NCBI RefSeq assembly: GCF_905372525.1
Contig: NZ_CAJPPN010000020.1
Span: 1 to 41,789 of the forward strand
From: an uncultured Porphyromonas sp.
GTDB lineage: Bacteria > Bacteroidota > Bacteroidia > Bacteroidales > Porphyromonadaceae
Reading direction: 5' to 3'
Length of the DNA stretch: 41,789 bases
Shown here: positions 1 to 8,361 of the stretch, one piece after another
How positions within the stretch are numbered: the first letter of the stretch is position 1
Layout of the letters: the number at the start of each line of letters is the position of its first letter
Program-made: the position numbers and the translations under genes
The notes under the pieces: model-generated
What the model saw: only the letters and a program-made list of their open reading frames with translations
The model's database searches: none
What the model was told of the DNA's origin: nothing

Positions 1-30
1 GGAGAGAGGAGGGACATAGGGGTGGGAGCG

Positions 31-576
31 TTAGGGTGTGAACTTCTCGGGGTAGCGAGCCTGTTCAGCACTGAAGCGAGAGCGGATATAGCTAAGGTCA
101 GCCTCTAGGTCGCCCGTAGGGTGGAAGACCTCGAAGATCCCCAGCTCATGTCGCTTGTAGTCCAGTACAGCCAGCTCTATGGGGAGACCAGCGGCTGTGG
201 CGATATGGTAGAAGCCACTCTTCCACTTCTCGGCTCGTGAGCGTGTCCCCTCGGGGGTGATGGCGATGTGCATCTGCCCCTGACGTACGAGGAGCTCCTT
301 GATACGATCTACGGTCTGGGAGCGTTCCTTTCGATTGATCGGTACACCGCCTAGAGCACGTAGGATGGAGCCAAGAGGGAAGAAGAACCAGTCACTCTTC
401 ATCAGGAAGCCAGACTTGATGCCGACAGCCCAGGAGTAGAGTAGTCCGAGGGTGAAGTCCCTATTGCTGGTATGTGGAGCGACACAGATGACGCTACCAG
501 AGGGGTGATCCTGCGGCAGGGGAAGTATCCTCCAGCCAAGTAGGCGAAGGAGGCTTTGGGCAAATATTTTTCGCAA
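31..576 (-). CDS. 1-acyl-sn-glycerol-3-phosphate acyltransferase-like protein (PlsC family)
   Basis: Probable membrane-associated acyltransferase that moves an acyl chain onto a lysophospholipid or related glycerol lipid. The family signature HxxxxD is visible near the N-terminus (HTSNRD, about residues 35-40), followed by a hydrophobic stretch, a GGVPINR block and the PEGTRS block (about residues 108-113) that binds the phosphate of the acceptor. At about 181 residues it is a short member, as is common in Bacteroidales. The start is unusual: the only reasonable initiator is TTG at 576-574, because the first in-frame ATG lies after the HxxxxD motif and would destroy the enzyme. It sits 34 nt downstream of the small gene at 611-904 and is probably co-transcribed with it. 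Family is seen directly; the exact acceptor lipid is unknown. Confidence 0.85.
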   Translation of the reverse strand: MRKIFAQSLLRLLGWRILPLPQDHPSGSVICVAPHTSNRDFTLGLLYSWAVGIKSGFLMKSDWFFFPLGSILRALGGVPINRKERSQTVDRIKELLVRQGQMHIAITPEGTRSRAEKWKSGFYHIATAAGLPIELAVLDYKRHELGIFEVFHPTGDLEADLSYIRSRFSAEQARYPEKFTP

Positions 577-610
577 AATAATCGGGTTTGGGTAGCAGGG
601 GTAGCCTAGG

Positions 611-904
611 CTAGAGCCCCTCGATGAACTGATCGAGACGATCAGAGATGTGCGTAGCGTTCTCCGCTATATGCTGACGCAGCGCACGATAGTAGCTCCT
701 CACGAGAGCAGGATTGTCCTTGCCGTCGGGGTGGTCGATACGTCGCAGGGTATCGTCAGTGAAGACCATGATGTCATCCATCAGATCCTCCAGCTCACGT
801 TGCATCGCTTCGCTATCAGCTACAGAGCGGATGATCAGGGCTTCGTCAAAGAGGCGCATAACCTCTGCGATGACGTCTTTCTTGAGTTGTCGTTTACTTG
901 CCAT
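611..904 (-). CDS. Small conserved hypothetical protein, helical
   Basis: I do not recognise a named function. The 97-residue product starting MASKRQLKKDV is rich in charged residues and looks entirely alpha-helical, without a signal peptide, membrane segment or cysteine pair. The ATG at 904 is preferred over a GTG 30 nt upstream, because the protein then begins with a basic stretch and the upstream extension is proline-rich and unlike the rest. A Bacteroidetes -7 element lies about 65 nt upstream at 975-968. The acyltransferase gene follows after 34 nt, so the two probably form an operon. The length and codon use match the neighbouring genes, which supports it being real. Confidence 0.7.
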   Translation of the reverse strand: MASKRQLKKDVIAEVMRLFDEALIIRSVADSEAMQRELEDLMDDIMVFTDDTLRRIDHPDGKDNPALVRSYYRALRQHIAENATHISDRLDQFIEGL

Positions 905-967
905 ACTACTTGGTGGAGCTTGGGGAGGGTACACTCTACAGAGATAACTATCCTAATAAGCTTAGCA

Positions 968-975
968 CAAAGATA
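968..975 (-). promoter_or_regulatory. Bacteroidetes -7 promoter element TATCTTTG
   Basis: On the minus strand this reads TATCTTTG, an exact match to the TAnnTTTG -7 element of the Bacteroidetes housekeeping sigma factor. It lies upstream of the small gene at 611-904. No clear -33 TTG is seen at the usual distance. Confidence 0.6.
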
Positions 976-1135
976 ATAGAAATAACAGAGCTTGCCCCAT
1001 CCCCCACCCCAGGGCTAATGCATGAAATCACCATGGTGCGAGGGCAAGGTCGTCAAGGAGTATACACTGAAGATAGGACTATCCGTGCCCTAGTCTAGAT
1101 ATGCCAAGCGAATCCCTCCTACCTTGTAGGGATGA

Positions 1136-1197
1136 GTGTACACGTGTGTACACAACTGTATACCCACGTGTACACAACAGTATACACGCGTGTACAC
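1136..1197. repeat. 22-bp-period array of 18-bp near-palindromes (3 units)
   Basis: Three 18-bp units start at 1136, 1158 and 1180: GTGTACACGTGTGTACAC, GTATACCCACGTGTACAC and GTATACACGCGTGTACAC. They are separated by 4-nt spacers AACT and AACA, giving a 22-bp period. The same unit recurs at 8093-8110, 23817-23878 and 41694-41789. Confidence 0.9.
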
Positions 1198-1452
1198 TAC
1201 ATCGCTCTAAGTATATCCTCTGTAGGGCTCGCTTGTATGCTTGTTTCTTGGGGATGATACCTAGGCTCTTCCGTGATGGGCTAAGGCTCCCTGAGATATG
1301 AAATAATACCCCCGAAGGTCCAAAGGCAGGAGAGTGTGCGAGCGAGATCATGCGTCGTCTCTGCTCCCCTTCCTTAGACCGCTCCCCTTCCCAGACTAAG
1401 TTGTCCCCATCCCCATAGGCGATAACTCCTGAGGTGGGATAGGAACCAAAGA

Positions 1453-1490
1453 ATAGCCCCGGCAGCTTGCTCGGGAGCTGTCGGGGCTAT
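1453..1490 (-). terminator. secA transcription terminator hairpin
   Basis: A 15-bp stem with one G-T type mismatch (arms 1453-1467 and 1476-1490, 8-nt loop) lies 32 nt beyond the secA stop codon. It is strongly G+C rich (AGCCCCG core). No long T-tract follows, which is common in this genome's hairpins. Confidence 0.75.
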
Positions 1491-1521
1491 ATTCTCTGGG
1501 AGGCTATCCCTCTGGAGTAGG

Positions 1522-4500
1522 CTAGAGGTTCTTGCCGTGGCAGTGCTTGAACTTCTTGCCGCTACCGCAAGGACAAGGGTCATTACGCCCGATGGTATGC
1601 GTAGACTGGGCGGGGGTACGGCGAGCCTCGGCCTCAGCCTCAGCGCTACCTACCTCATGTCTGCTCTCACGATACTGAGGAGCGGGACGGTGAGCAGGAG
1701 CCTGCTCCTGGCGTACATCGACCTCCCGTGGAGCCTCGGTATCGGCTGGGGCGAGGTGGAGCTGGATGCGCATGAGGATGCTCGCTGTACGGCGGTTCAT
1801 CTCCTCGATCATCGTGCGGAAGAGTTCGTAGGACTCGAGCTTATAGATGAGCAGAGGATCCTTGTTCTCATAGCTAGCGTTCTGTACGGAGTTGCGGAGT
1901 TCATCCATCTCACGTAGATGCTCCTTCCACTGCTCGTCGATGATGTGTAGGACGATGGCCTTCTCAAACTCACGCATGATGCTACGTCCCTTGGTCTCGT
2001 CAGCCTCCTTGAGGTTACAAGCGACCTGATAGGCTCCACGTCCATCAGTCAGAGGGATCATGATACGCTCGTAGTGCTGACCATGCTCGGTGTATACCTG
2101 ATGGATGGCAGGATAAGCTTGGTCTGCGATGAGCTGTGTACGGCGGGCGAAGGTAGCCTCTACAGCGTCATAGAGCAGGTCGGTGAGCTCATCGGCCTTG
2201 CTCCGGCGGAAGGTCTGCTCGTCGAAGGGAGCTTCGATAGCGAAGAGACGGATCACCTCCTCCGAGAAGCCCTCGTAGTCCTCCATCGGATGGTGCGTGT
2301 CGATGAGGATACGCCCTGCGTCATAGAGGGTATTCATCACGTCCATCTCGATACGTTCGCCCATGAGTGCATGACGGCGACGCTTGTAGATGACTTCACG
2401 CTGGGAGTTCATCACGTCGTCGTACTCGAGCAGACGCTTACGGATACCGAAGTTGTTCTCCTCGACCTTCTTCTGTGCACGTTCTACGGCCTTGTTGAGC
2501 ATGCTATGCTCCAGTACCTCTCCTTCCTCGAAGCCCATACGGTCCATCATCGCAGAGAGACGGTCCGAGGCAAAGAGGCGCATGAGATGGTCCTCCAGTG
2601 AGACGAAGAAGACAGAGGAACCCGGGTCACCCTGACGACCCGCACGCCCACGTAGCTGACGGTCTACACGACGAGACTCGTGACGCTCTGTACCTAGGAT
2701 GGCGAGCCCGCCAGCCTCCTTGACCTCGGGGGTGAGCTTGATGTCAGTACCACGGCCTGCCATGTTGGTCGCGATGGTGACGACACCAGGCTTCCCGGCC
2801 TGAGCGACGATCTCTGCTTCCTTCTGGTGGAGCTTAGCGTTGAGGACGTTGTGTGGGATGTGACGTAGTGTGAGCATCTTGCTCAGGAGCTCCGAGATCT
2901 CGACGGAGGTTGTCCCGACGAGTACCGGACGGCCTAGGTCTACGAGACGGACGATCTCCTCGATGACGGCGGCGTACTTCTCACGTGCCGTCTTGTAGAT
3001 GCGGTCGTTGAGGTCGTGACGAGCGATAGGGCGGTTCGTGGGAATCACGACTACGTCCAGCTTGTAGATGTCCCAGAGCTCACCAGCCTCGGTCTCAGCC
3101 GTACCGGTCATACCAGCGAGCTTGTGGTACATACGGAAGTAGTTCTGTAGCGTGATGGTGGCGAAGGTCTGGGTGGCAGCCTCTACCTTGACACGCTCCT
3201 TAGCTTCGATAGCCTGATGGAGCCCATCCGAGTAGCGTCGTCCGTCCATGATACGCCCCGTCTGTTCGTCCACGATGAGTACCTTGTTGTCGATGACGAC
3301 ATACTGGTCGTTCTTCTCGAAGAGGGTATAGGCCTTGAGGAGCTGGTTCACGGTGTGTACACGCTCGCTCTTGACGGCATAGTCCGCTAGGAGTGCCTCC
3401 TTGCGCTGTGCCATCTCTTCGCTGGAGAGGCCCTGCCCAGAGAGCTCAGCCAGCTGTGAGGCTATGTCGGGGAGGATGAAGAAGGTGGGGTCATCGGTAC
3501 CACGGGTGAGGAGGTCAATCCCCTTGTCGGAGAGCTCAATGCTATTGTGCTTCTCGTCGATGACAAAGTAGAGCTCCTCGGTGACGATATGCATCTGACG
3601 CATATTGTCGGCCATGTACTCCTCCTCGACCTTGAGCATACCGGTCTTGATACCTGGCTCACTGAGGTACTTGATGAGAGGCTTACTCTTGGGCATACCC
3701 TTGTAGGCACGGAAGAGTAGGAAGAAGCCTTCCTCCTGCTCCTTCTTGTCCTCGGAGGCGATCTTCTTCTTGGCGTCGATCAGGAGCTGCTGGCAGAGCT
3801 TGTGTTGTGCTGCTACGACCGTCTCTACGTTAGGTAGGAACTGCTCGAAGAGCTGATCGTCTCCCTTAGGTACAGGCCCCGAGATGATCAGAGGGGTACG
3901 AGCGTCGTCGATGAGGACGGAGTCCACTTCGTCCACGATGGCGTAGTTGTGCTTGCGCTGTACGAGATCCTCAGGGCTGGTAGCCATGTTGTCACGTAGG
4001 TAGTCGAAGCCGAATTCGTTGTTCGTCCCGAAGGTAATATCTGCGTCGTAGGCGGCACGACGAGCAGGCGTATTGGGCTGGTGCTTGTCGATGCAGTCTA
4101 CGCTGAGACCATGGAACATATAGAGGGGACCCATCCACTCGGAGTCACGCTTGGCGAGGTAGTCGTTCACCGTCACGACGTGGACTCCATTGCCGGTGAG
4201 GGCATTGAGGAAGACGGGGAGAGTCGCTACGAGGGTCTTACCTTCACCCGTAGCCATCTCTGCGATCTTGCCCTTGTGTAGAACCGTCCCCCCGAAGAGC
4301 TGTACATCATAGTGTACCATATCCCAGGTGATCTCATTACCGCCTGCTACCCAGTGGTTCTGATAGACTGCGGTATCCCCATCGATACGTACGAAGTCGT
4401 GGTCGACGCTGAGGTCTCGGTCGAAGTCGGTAGCACGGACACGTATCTCGGTGTTCTCGGCGAAGCGACGAGCCGTGCTCTTGACGATAGCGAAGGCCTC

Positions 4501-4824
4501 GGGATGGATCTCATCTAGTACCTCCTCGAGCTTCTCGAGGATCTCCTTCTCTATCTTATCTACCTTGCCCCAGATAGCTTCACGCTCGTCTAGGTCTTTG
4601 CCCTCTACGCTAGCTCGTAGGGAGGCGACTTCCTCACGCTCCTTGGCCACGTACTCCTGGATACGCTGTCTGAGCTGAGCCGTACGCTCACGTAGCTCAT
4701 CATTGCTTAGGGCATCTATCTCGGGATAGACCGCCTTGATGCGTTCCACCCAAGGAGTGATCTCCTTGAGGTCTCGCTGTGACTTATTGCCGAATAGCTT
4801 CGACAGTACATCTAAAAATCCCAT
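1522..4824 (-). CDS. secA: Preprotein translocase ATPase SecA
   Basis: Motor ATPase of general secretion, which pushes unfolded preproteins through SecYEG at the inner membrane. The 1100-residue product has the DEAD-like motor with Walker A ATGEGKTL at about residues 191-198, a DEVD Walker B with the conserved DDARTPLIISG that follows, the MAGRGTDI and QLRGRAGRQGDPG motifs of the second ATPase lobe, the helical scaffold, and a C-terminal zinc-binding SEC-C tail (CPCGSGKKFKHCHG) that contacts SecB or ribosomes. It is longer than the ~900 residues of E. coli SecA, which is normal for Bacteroidetes: the extra sequence lies in the N-terminal ~100 residues and in an insertion near residues 330-400. 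A terminator follows at 1453-1490. No TAnnTTTG element is seen in the 112-bp gap upstream. Confidence 0.98.
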   Translation of the reverse strand: MGFLDVLSKLFGNKSQRDLKEITPWVERIKAVYPEIDALSNDELRERTAQLRQRIQEYVAKEREEVASLRASVEGKDLDEREAIWGKVDKIEKEILEKLEEVLDEIHPEAFAIVKSTARRFAENTEIRVRATDFDRDLSVDHDFVRIDGDTAVYQNHWVAGGNEITWDMVHYDVQLFGGTVLHKGKIAEMATGEGKTLVATLPVFLNALTGNGVHVVTVNDYLAKRDSEWMGPLYMFHGLSVDCIDKHQPNTPARRAAYDADITFGTNNEFGFDYLRDNMATSPEDLVQRKHNYAIVDEVDSVLIDDARTPLIISGPVPKGDDQLFEQFLPNVETVVAAQHKLCQQLLIDAKKKIASEDKKEQEEGFFLLFRAYKGMPKSKPLIKYLSEPGIKTGMLKVEEEYMADNMRQMHIVTEELYFVIDEKHNSIELSDKGIDLLTRGTDDPTFFILPDIASQLAELSGQGLSSEEMAQRKEALLADYAVKSERVHTVNQLLKAYTLFEKNDQYVVIDNKVLIVDEQTGRIMDGRRYSDGLHQAIEAKERVKVEAATQTFATITLQNYFRMYHKLAGMTGTAETEAGELWDIYKLDVVVIPTNRPIARHDLNDRIYKTAREKYAAVIEEIVRLVDLGRPVLVGTTSVEISELLSKMLTLRHIPHNVLNAKLHQKEAEIVAQAGKPGVVTIATNMAGRGTDIKLTPEVKEAGGLAILGTERHESRRVDRQLRGRAGRQGDPGSSVFFVSLEDHLMRLFASDRLSAMMDRMGFEEGEVLEHSMLNKAVERAQKKVEENNFGIRKRLLEYDDVMNSQREVIYKRRRHALMGERIEMDVMNTLYDAGRILIDTHHPMEDYEGFSEEVIRLFAIEAPFDEQTFRRSKADELTDLLYDAVEATFARRTQLIADQAYPAIHQVYTEHGQHYERIMIPLTDGRGAYQVACNLKEADETKGRSIMREFEKAIVLHIIDEQWKEHLREMDELRNSVQNASYENKDPLLIYKLESYELFRTMIEEMNRRTASILMRIQLHLAPADTEAPREVDVRQEQAPAHRPAPQYRESRHEVGSAEAEAEARRTPAQSTHTIGRNDPCPCGSGKKFKHCHGKNL

Positions 4825-4871
4825 CTATGTATATACTATTATTGTTGCTGTTAATAAGTGAAGTGATAGCC

Positions 4872-4890
4872 TCCTCTCCTACCGAGAGGA
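4872..4890. repeat. Small inverted repeat between the phosphatase-fold gene and secA
   Basis: TCCTCTC and GAGAGGA form a 7-bp perfect stem with a 5-nt loop in the 112-bp gap upstream of secA. It could be a weak attenuator or part of the secA leader; nothing else supports a function. Confidence 0.35.
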
Positions 4891-4936
4891 TACTACCAAG
4901 GACTGTGCCAATCTATGCTCGAGGGATCCCCACGAG

Positions 4937-6529
4937 CTACTGGGCTGCATTCGGTGGACGAATGCGCAGTACGTGGGAGATAGCCTTAGCGACATCGGGT
5001 GCCGTAAGGATCGGGTAGTCAAAGGTCTTGGGGTTGATACCTGCTCCGAAGAGGAGGCAGGGTGAGGCTATGGCTGTAGAGTGGAGCCATAGGTGGGGGT
5101 TGTCTGCGGTCTCCTCTACCTCCCAGCCTGGGATGAGTGACCAGTAGACGTCGGCTAGGTACTTGTTGTGGACGGATCGCCTGAGGGCGATACCGAGGTC
5201 GCTCAGGGAGGACTGGGCGATGAGGTGATGACCGGCTACGGCGTATCCGATACCCTGCATCTCCTCGATGAAGGCTGCGGACTGCTCCTGTAGGTCGGAC
5301 AGGCGCATCTTCTTGCTCTCGATGAGCTTCTTGTTGAGGTAGATCCGTCCATCTGCTAGACGCTCCACCCAGCTCCCCTGCCCGTGTATGGCGGAGAGGT
5401 ATAGATTGAGCAGGGCAGCACCCTTCTTGGTACTGAAGCGTCCGTAGCGTGCCTCAGCCCCCTTGATCCGTGGACGACGATAGTGGGTATAGCCCGTACC
5501 CGTGAGGGCGACGAGGTAGTTCCCCTGACCAAACTTCCGGTCTAGCTCCAAGAGGATGGTCTGTATGTTGCGGTCTAGTCGCACATAGGCGTCCAGCTCC
5601 TCTACGGTGAGCTCCGAGGTGAGAGCCTCCCGTGGGGCTACATCTAGGCTGTAGGAGAGGGCGAGCATACCGGTGCTCTGACTCTCGGCATAGCCCCCCT
5701 GATCGATGAGGCGTAGGGCGAGGGTCGTGACCTCTTCGTTGGCTAGGGCACTGTGCTTGAAGTCTGCGACCTGATGACCCTGATAGCGATAGGAGAAGCC
5801 CTTACCCCAGTCAGACCATTGTCTCCCCCCCTTGGGGGCATATGTCTGTAGGGGACTCCACACCACCTGTCCTGAGATGAGACGCTTGTTGGGGCCTTCA
5901 CTTGAGCGGTTGTAGGCCTCTAGGTACTTAGGCATCTCCTCGTAGTAGGTGGAGGTAGCCCACGAGCCTATCTTGCTGTCTAGCCAGAAGGCTCCGTTAG
6001 CGAACCATCCCCCTGAGGCGATAGCTACCTCGGCATCCGAGGCCACGGAATAGACGATCGAGGAGCCTGCCGAGGCCTCCCTCAGACGATCGCCGAGGGT
6101 GTGCACGAGGAGGTTCTTGGGCGAATAGGTGTCTCGGGTATAGTTCCCCAGCACACTGGGGTCTGTGAAGATACTCTCCCAGCGCCCCTGTGACGGTACC
6201 CAGCGTGCGGGACGCTCTAGACCATGGACGTACGGGTAGGATGCGGTATGGAGCGTCGCCGTGGCAGAGGCGCGGTTGGTCTCCGCCAGAGGGAAGGCGA
6301 CCTGACGGTAGAGCTTCCCCTCGCTTATCATCCGCTGTAGCCCCTGGGCAGAGAGGTAGGGACGGAGCTCCTCTAGGTAGTCCTCCCTCAGATCCTCTAT
6401 GGTGATGTAGACCACGAGCCGAGGGAGCTCGGCTGCTAGGGTAGGCTGCTGTAGAGCTACTAGTGCCAGCAGGGAGGTCAGCAGGAGGCGCATGCTCCTC
6501 TGGGGTAGGGGACTCCGCTTCACACTCAT
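4937..6529 (-). CDS. Alkaline-phosphatase-superfamily protein with altered metal site
   Basis: A secreted or periplasmic protein of 530 residues with a signal peptide (MRLLLTSLLALVAL around residues 13-26). It has the overall layout of type I phosphodiesterase/PafA-like alkaline phosphatases: an N-terminal strand VYITIEDLREDYL, an ETNRASATATLHTASYPYVHG block where the nucleophile would lie, and a C-terminal FGAGI block. The canonical metal ligands look altered: the first Asp aligns with Glu, and the TADHG block appears as TGTGY. It may therefore be a catalytically changed or inactive member. The ATG at 6529 overlaps the stop of the DUF4105 gene in an ATGA (6526-6529), so the two are translationally coupled and likely work together. 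An upstream start would give an odd proline-rich extension. Confidence 0.8.
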   Translation of the reverse strand: MSVKRSPLPQRSMRLLLTSLLALVALQQPTLAAELPRLVVYITIEDLREDYLEELRPYLSAQGLQRMISEGKLYRQVAFPLAETNRASATATLHTASYPYVHGLERPARWVPSQGRWESIFTDPSVLGNYTRDTYSPKNLLVHTLGDRLREASAGSSIVYSVASDAEVAIASGGWFANGAFWLDSKIGSWATSTYYEEMPKYLEAYNRSSEGPNKRLISGQVVWSPLQTYAPKGGRQWSDWGKGFSYRYQGHQVADFKHSALANEEVTTLALRLIDQGGYAESQSTGMLALSYSLDVAPREALTSELTVEELDAYVRLDRNIQTILLELDRKFGQGNYLVALTGTGYTHYRRPRIKGAEARYGRFSTKKGAALLNLYLSAIHGQGSWVERLADGRIYLNKKLIESKKMRLSDLQEQSAAFIEEMQGIGYAVAGHHLIAQSSLSDLGIALRRSVHNKYLADVYWSLIPGWEVEETADNPHLWLHSTAIASPCLLFGAGINPKTFDYPILTAPDVAKAISHVLRIRPPNAAQ

Positions 6530-7863
6530 GATAGGCTGGGCAGGGGGACGAGGAAGGAGGGGAACCATCGAGCTCGACCCAGACAGAGGACGAAGAGAGA
6601 GAGGGCGATCACATAGACGCTTGGGTTGATCACCTGACCTGCAAAGAGTGCGACGATGGGGAAGGCTAGTAGCGGGAGCAGTAGGGCTATGCTGAGGATG
6701 CGACGTACCTCCACCGTACGACTACCGAAGGGCATCAAGAGAGCCAGGATGAGGTAGCCAGGGTGGAGTGCTAGGAGATTCCAGTTCGGGAAGACCATTG
6801 GGTGCTCCGAGAAGCAGGATATATAGAGGAGTAGGCACCCGCTCAGACCGGCTACTAGGTAGATGACGAACTCTACGAAGCCGTAGATCCTCCGCCCTCG
6901 GGCACGGAGCACGTAGATCGTCAGCGAGAGCAGAAGTAGGAGGCTAAAGATGATGAGCGGGTGCGTGAAGTCGAACCCTCCATGTGGTGCAGGCTCCGTA
7001 CCCTCCGTACGGATGTACTGTGCACAGGGCTTGATCCAGACCGTGTCGGTCGCTCCCATACGTCCATAGGAGCTACTCGAGAGGATCTTCGCTGCGTCAG
7101 TGGGGATGAAGAGACGCTCCAGAGGGTGCATCTCTTGATCAAGCTCTGGCCCCATCGCTAGGTCTGTCCCGAGGACGAGCCAGGGCAAGCCTGCCTCTAA
7201 TCTATTAATGACCTGACGCCAGGTAGTCGGTCGCAGATAGGGACTATGCTGGTCATCGAAGTGTAGGGCGACCATATCCAGAGGTCCCTGTAGGTCTGGG
7301 GGGAGGGAGAGGGTCTCGAAGTAAAGGTCCAGAGGTCGTGTGCTGCAGTTGTTGCGAAAGGCATTGTAGCGGTAGACTCTATTCTCAGGCTGGATATTCT
7401 TCAGCAGGAGAGCCCACATGCGACTACGCTGACCGCTAGTCGTCTCTAGTACTACCTCCTGTAGCTCCCTCCCAGCGTACGACTCTCGGAAGACCTCGGT
7501 AGGCATCGGTAGGACGATATAGTCCGTCTTGCCCTGTATGTAGCGGAGTAGGAAGTCCTCGGAGAAGTCGAAGATCCCATAGTTGAAGACCACATCCAGC
7601 CCCTGCTGTGCGTCCTGTACCCGTAGGCCTGCGTGTCCATAGACGGTATAGACCTCGTCCTCGCTAGGGGCTGCTGCGATGAAGGAGATCTGAGCTGCTG
7701 GGCTCAGCATCGAGGGGATCTGCATCAGTACCGAGGAGTCCTGTGCCGAGGCTGTACCTGCTCGACCCATGAGGACGCAGAGAGCCACCACGAGGAGCAG
7801 TAGGGGTCGATATAGACGCTGTGGATATGAGGTCAGTCGCTGATAGAGTGCTCTAATATGCAT
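6526..7863 (-). CDS. DUF4105 domain membrane protein
   Basis: A 445-residue envelope protein. A signal peptide (LLLLVVALCVLMGRAG..ASA) is followed by the DUF4105 domain, recognised by the VYGHAGLRV block and the conserved YRYNAFRNNCSTRPLDLYF block, whose His and Cys give it the look of a papain-like hydrolase, although activity is not established. The C-terminal ~160 residues hold about five hydrophobic membrane segments. The start at the ATG 7863 is chosen; a TTG two codons upstream is less likely. A -7 element lies at 7941-7934. The gene is coupled by a 4-nt overlap to the phosphatase-fold gene, and secA follows on the same strand. The function is unknown; the pairing suggests an envelope hydrolase system. 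Confidence 0.8.
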   Translation of the reverse strand: MHIRALYQRLTSYPQRLYRPLLLLVVALCVLMGRAGTASAQDSSVLMQIPSMLSPAAQISFIAAAPSEDEVYTVYGHAGLRVQDAQQGLDVVFNYGIFDFSEDFLLRYIQGKTDYIVLPMPTEVFRESYAGRELQEVVLETTSGQRSRMWALLLKNIQPENRVYRYNAFRNNCSTRPLDLYFETLSLPPDLQGPLDMVALHFDDQHSPYLRPTTWRQVINRLEAGLPWLVLGTDLAMGPELDQEMHPLERLFIPTDAAKILSSSSYGRMGATDTVWIKPCAQYIRTEGTEPAPHGGFDFTHPLIIFSLLLLLSLTIYVLRARGRRIYGFVEFVIYLVAGLSGCLLLYISCFSEHPMVFPNWNLLALHPGYLILALLMPFGSRTVEVRRILSIALLLPLLAFPIVALFAGQVINPSVYVIALSLFVLCLGRARWFPSFLVPLPSLS

Positions 7864-7933
7864 AGCCAATACCTCGGGGAGATCATCTCTCTAGCTCTAT
7901 GTCCTAGGCTAGAGTCTACCCCCCGATCGCACA

Positions 7934-7941
7934 CAAAGATA
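7934..7941 (-). promoter_or_regulatory. Bacteroidetes -7 promoter element TATCTTTG
   Basis: Exact TAnnTTTG match on the minus strand about 70 nt upstream of the DUF4105 start. Probable promoter of the DUF4105/phosphatase-fold operon. Confidence 0.6.
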
Positions 7942-8092
7942 AGAAAACTATCTAGCTCTGAGAGGCACAGCGCTAGGGTACCTGCGTAGGGAATACCCCG
8001 AGACATGCCCCAGCCCCCGCTCTGTGGTGTCGTAGAGCACCTCATACCGAGCCCTTCACTCACACCTCTGCGCTCTTACCGAGAGCCCCTCT

Positions 8093-8110
8093 GTGTACAC
8101 ACGTGTACAC
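8093..8110. repeat. Single copy of the 18-bp palindrome
   Basis: GTGTACACACGTGTACAC, one base pair away from perfect symmetry. It is the isolated member of the family found as arrays at 1136, 23817 and 41694, and lies between divergent promoters. Confidence 0.85.
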
Positions 8111-8292
8111 CGATGCCCTCTCACCGAGAGCGTGGGAGAGTATATATCGGGAGTGTATCCTCCCCTCCCGGGGAGCAAGGCCTAGCGTATAGCTCTGTCA
8201 GGAGGAGCTGGTGTAGTGGCTTGGTGGAGCTTCCCGCTACTCTAGGGGGCTCCCCGATGACAGAAGAGTACGTGTGCTGACGTATTACGTGC

Positions 8293-8300
8293 TATCTTTG
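8293..8300 (+). promoter_or_regulatory. Bacteroidetes -7 promoter element TATCTTTG
   Basis: Exact TAnnTTTG match 61 nt upstream of the esterase lipoprotein start. Confidence 0.6.
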
Positions 8301-8361
8301 CACTCACTATCTACATAGTATTCGCATAACACTATCCTATTATTCACTGACTCACCCTCTG

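Larger units (their letters stand above)
905..1521. other. Intergenic region with palindrome array and secA terminator
   Basis: This 617-bp stretch has no convincing gene. It holds the promoter element at 968-975, the three-unit palindrome array at 1136-1197 and the secA terminator hairpin at 1453-1490. The short reading frames crossing it have no family resemblance, and the ones over the array are by-products of the repeat. Confidence 0.6.
7864..8361. other. Divergent intergenic region
   Basis: A 498-bp region between two divergently transcribed genes. It holds a promoter element for each side (7934-7941 minus, 8293-8300 plus) and one copy of the 18-bp palindrome at 8093-8110 near its middle. 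No gene is supported in between. Confidence 0.6.

Noticed and set aside
1136..1197. CRISPR array
   Set aside because: The conserved part is a palindrome and the spacers are only 4 nt and partly identical; no cas genes are near.
2074..2601. Plus-strand frame of 175 codons inside secA
   Set aside because: Antisense shadow of a clearly conserved SecA coding region.
8005..8280. Plus-strand frame of 91 codons in the divergent intergenic region
   Set aside because: Crosses the palindrome, has no family features, and ends just before the esterase promoter.
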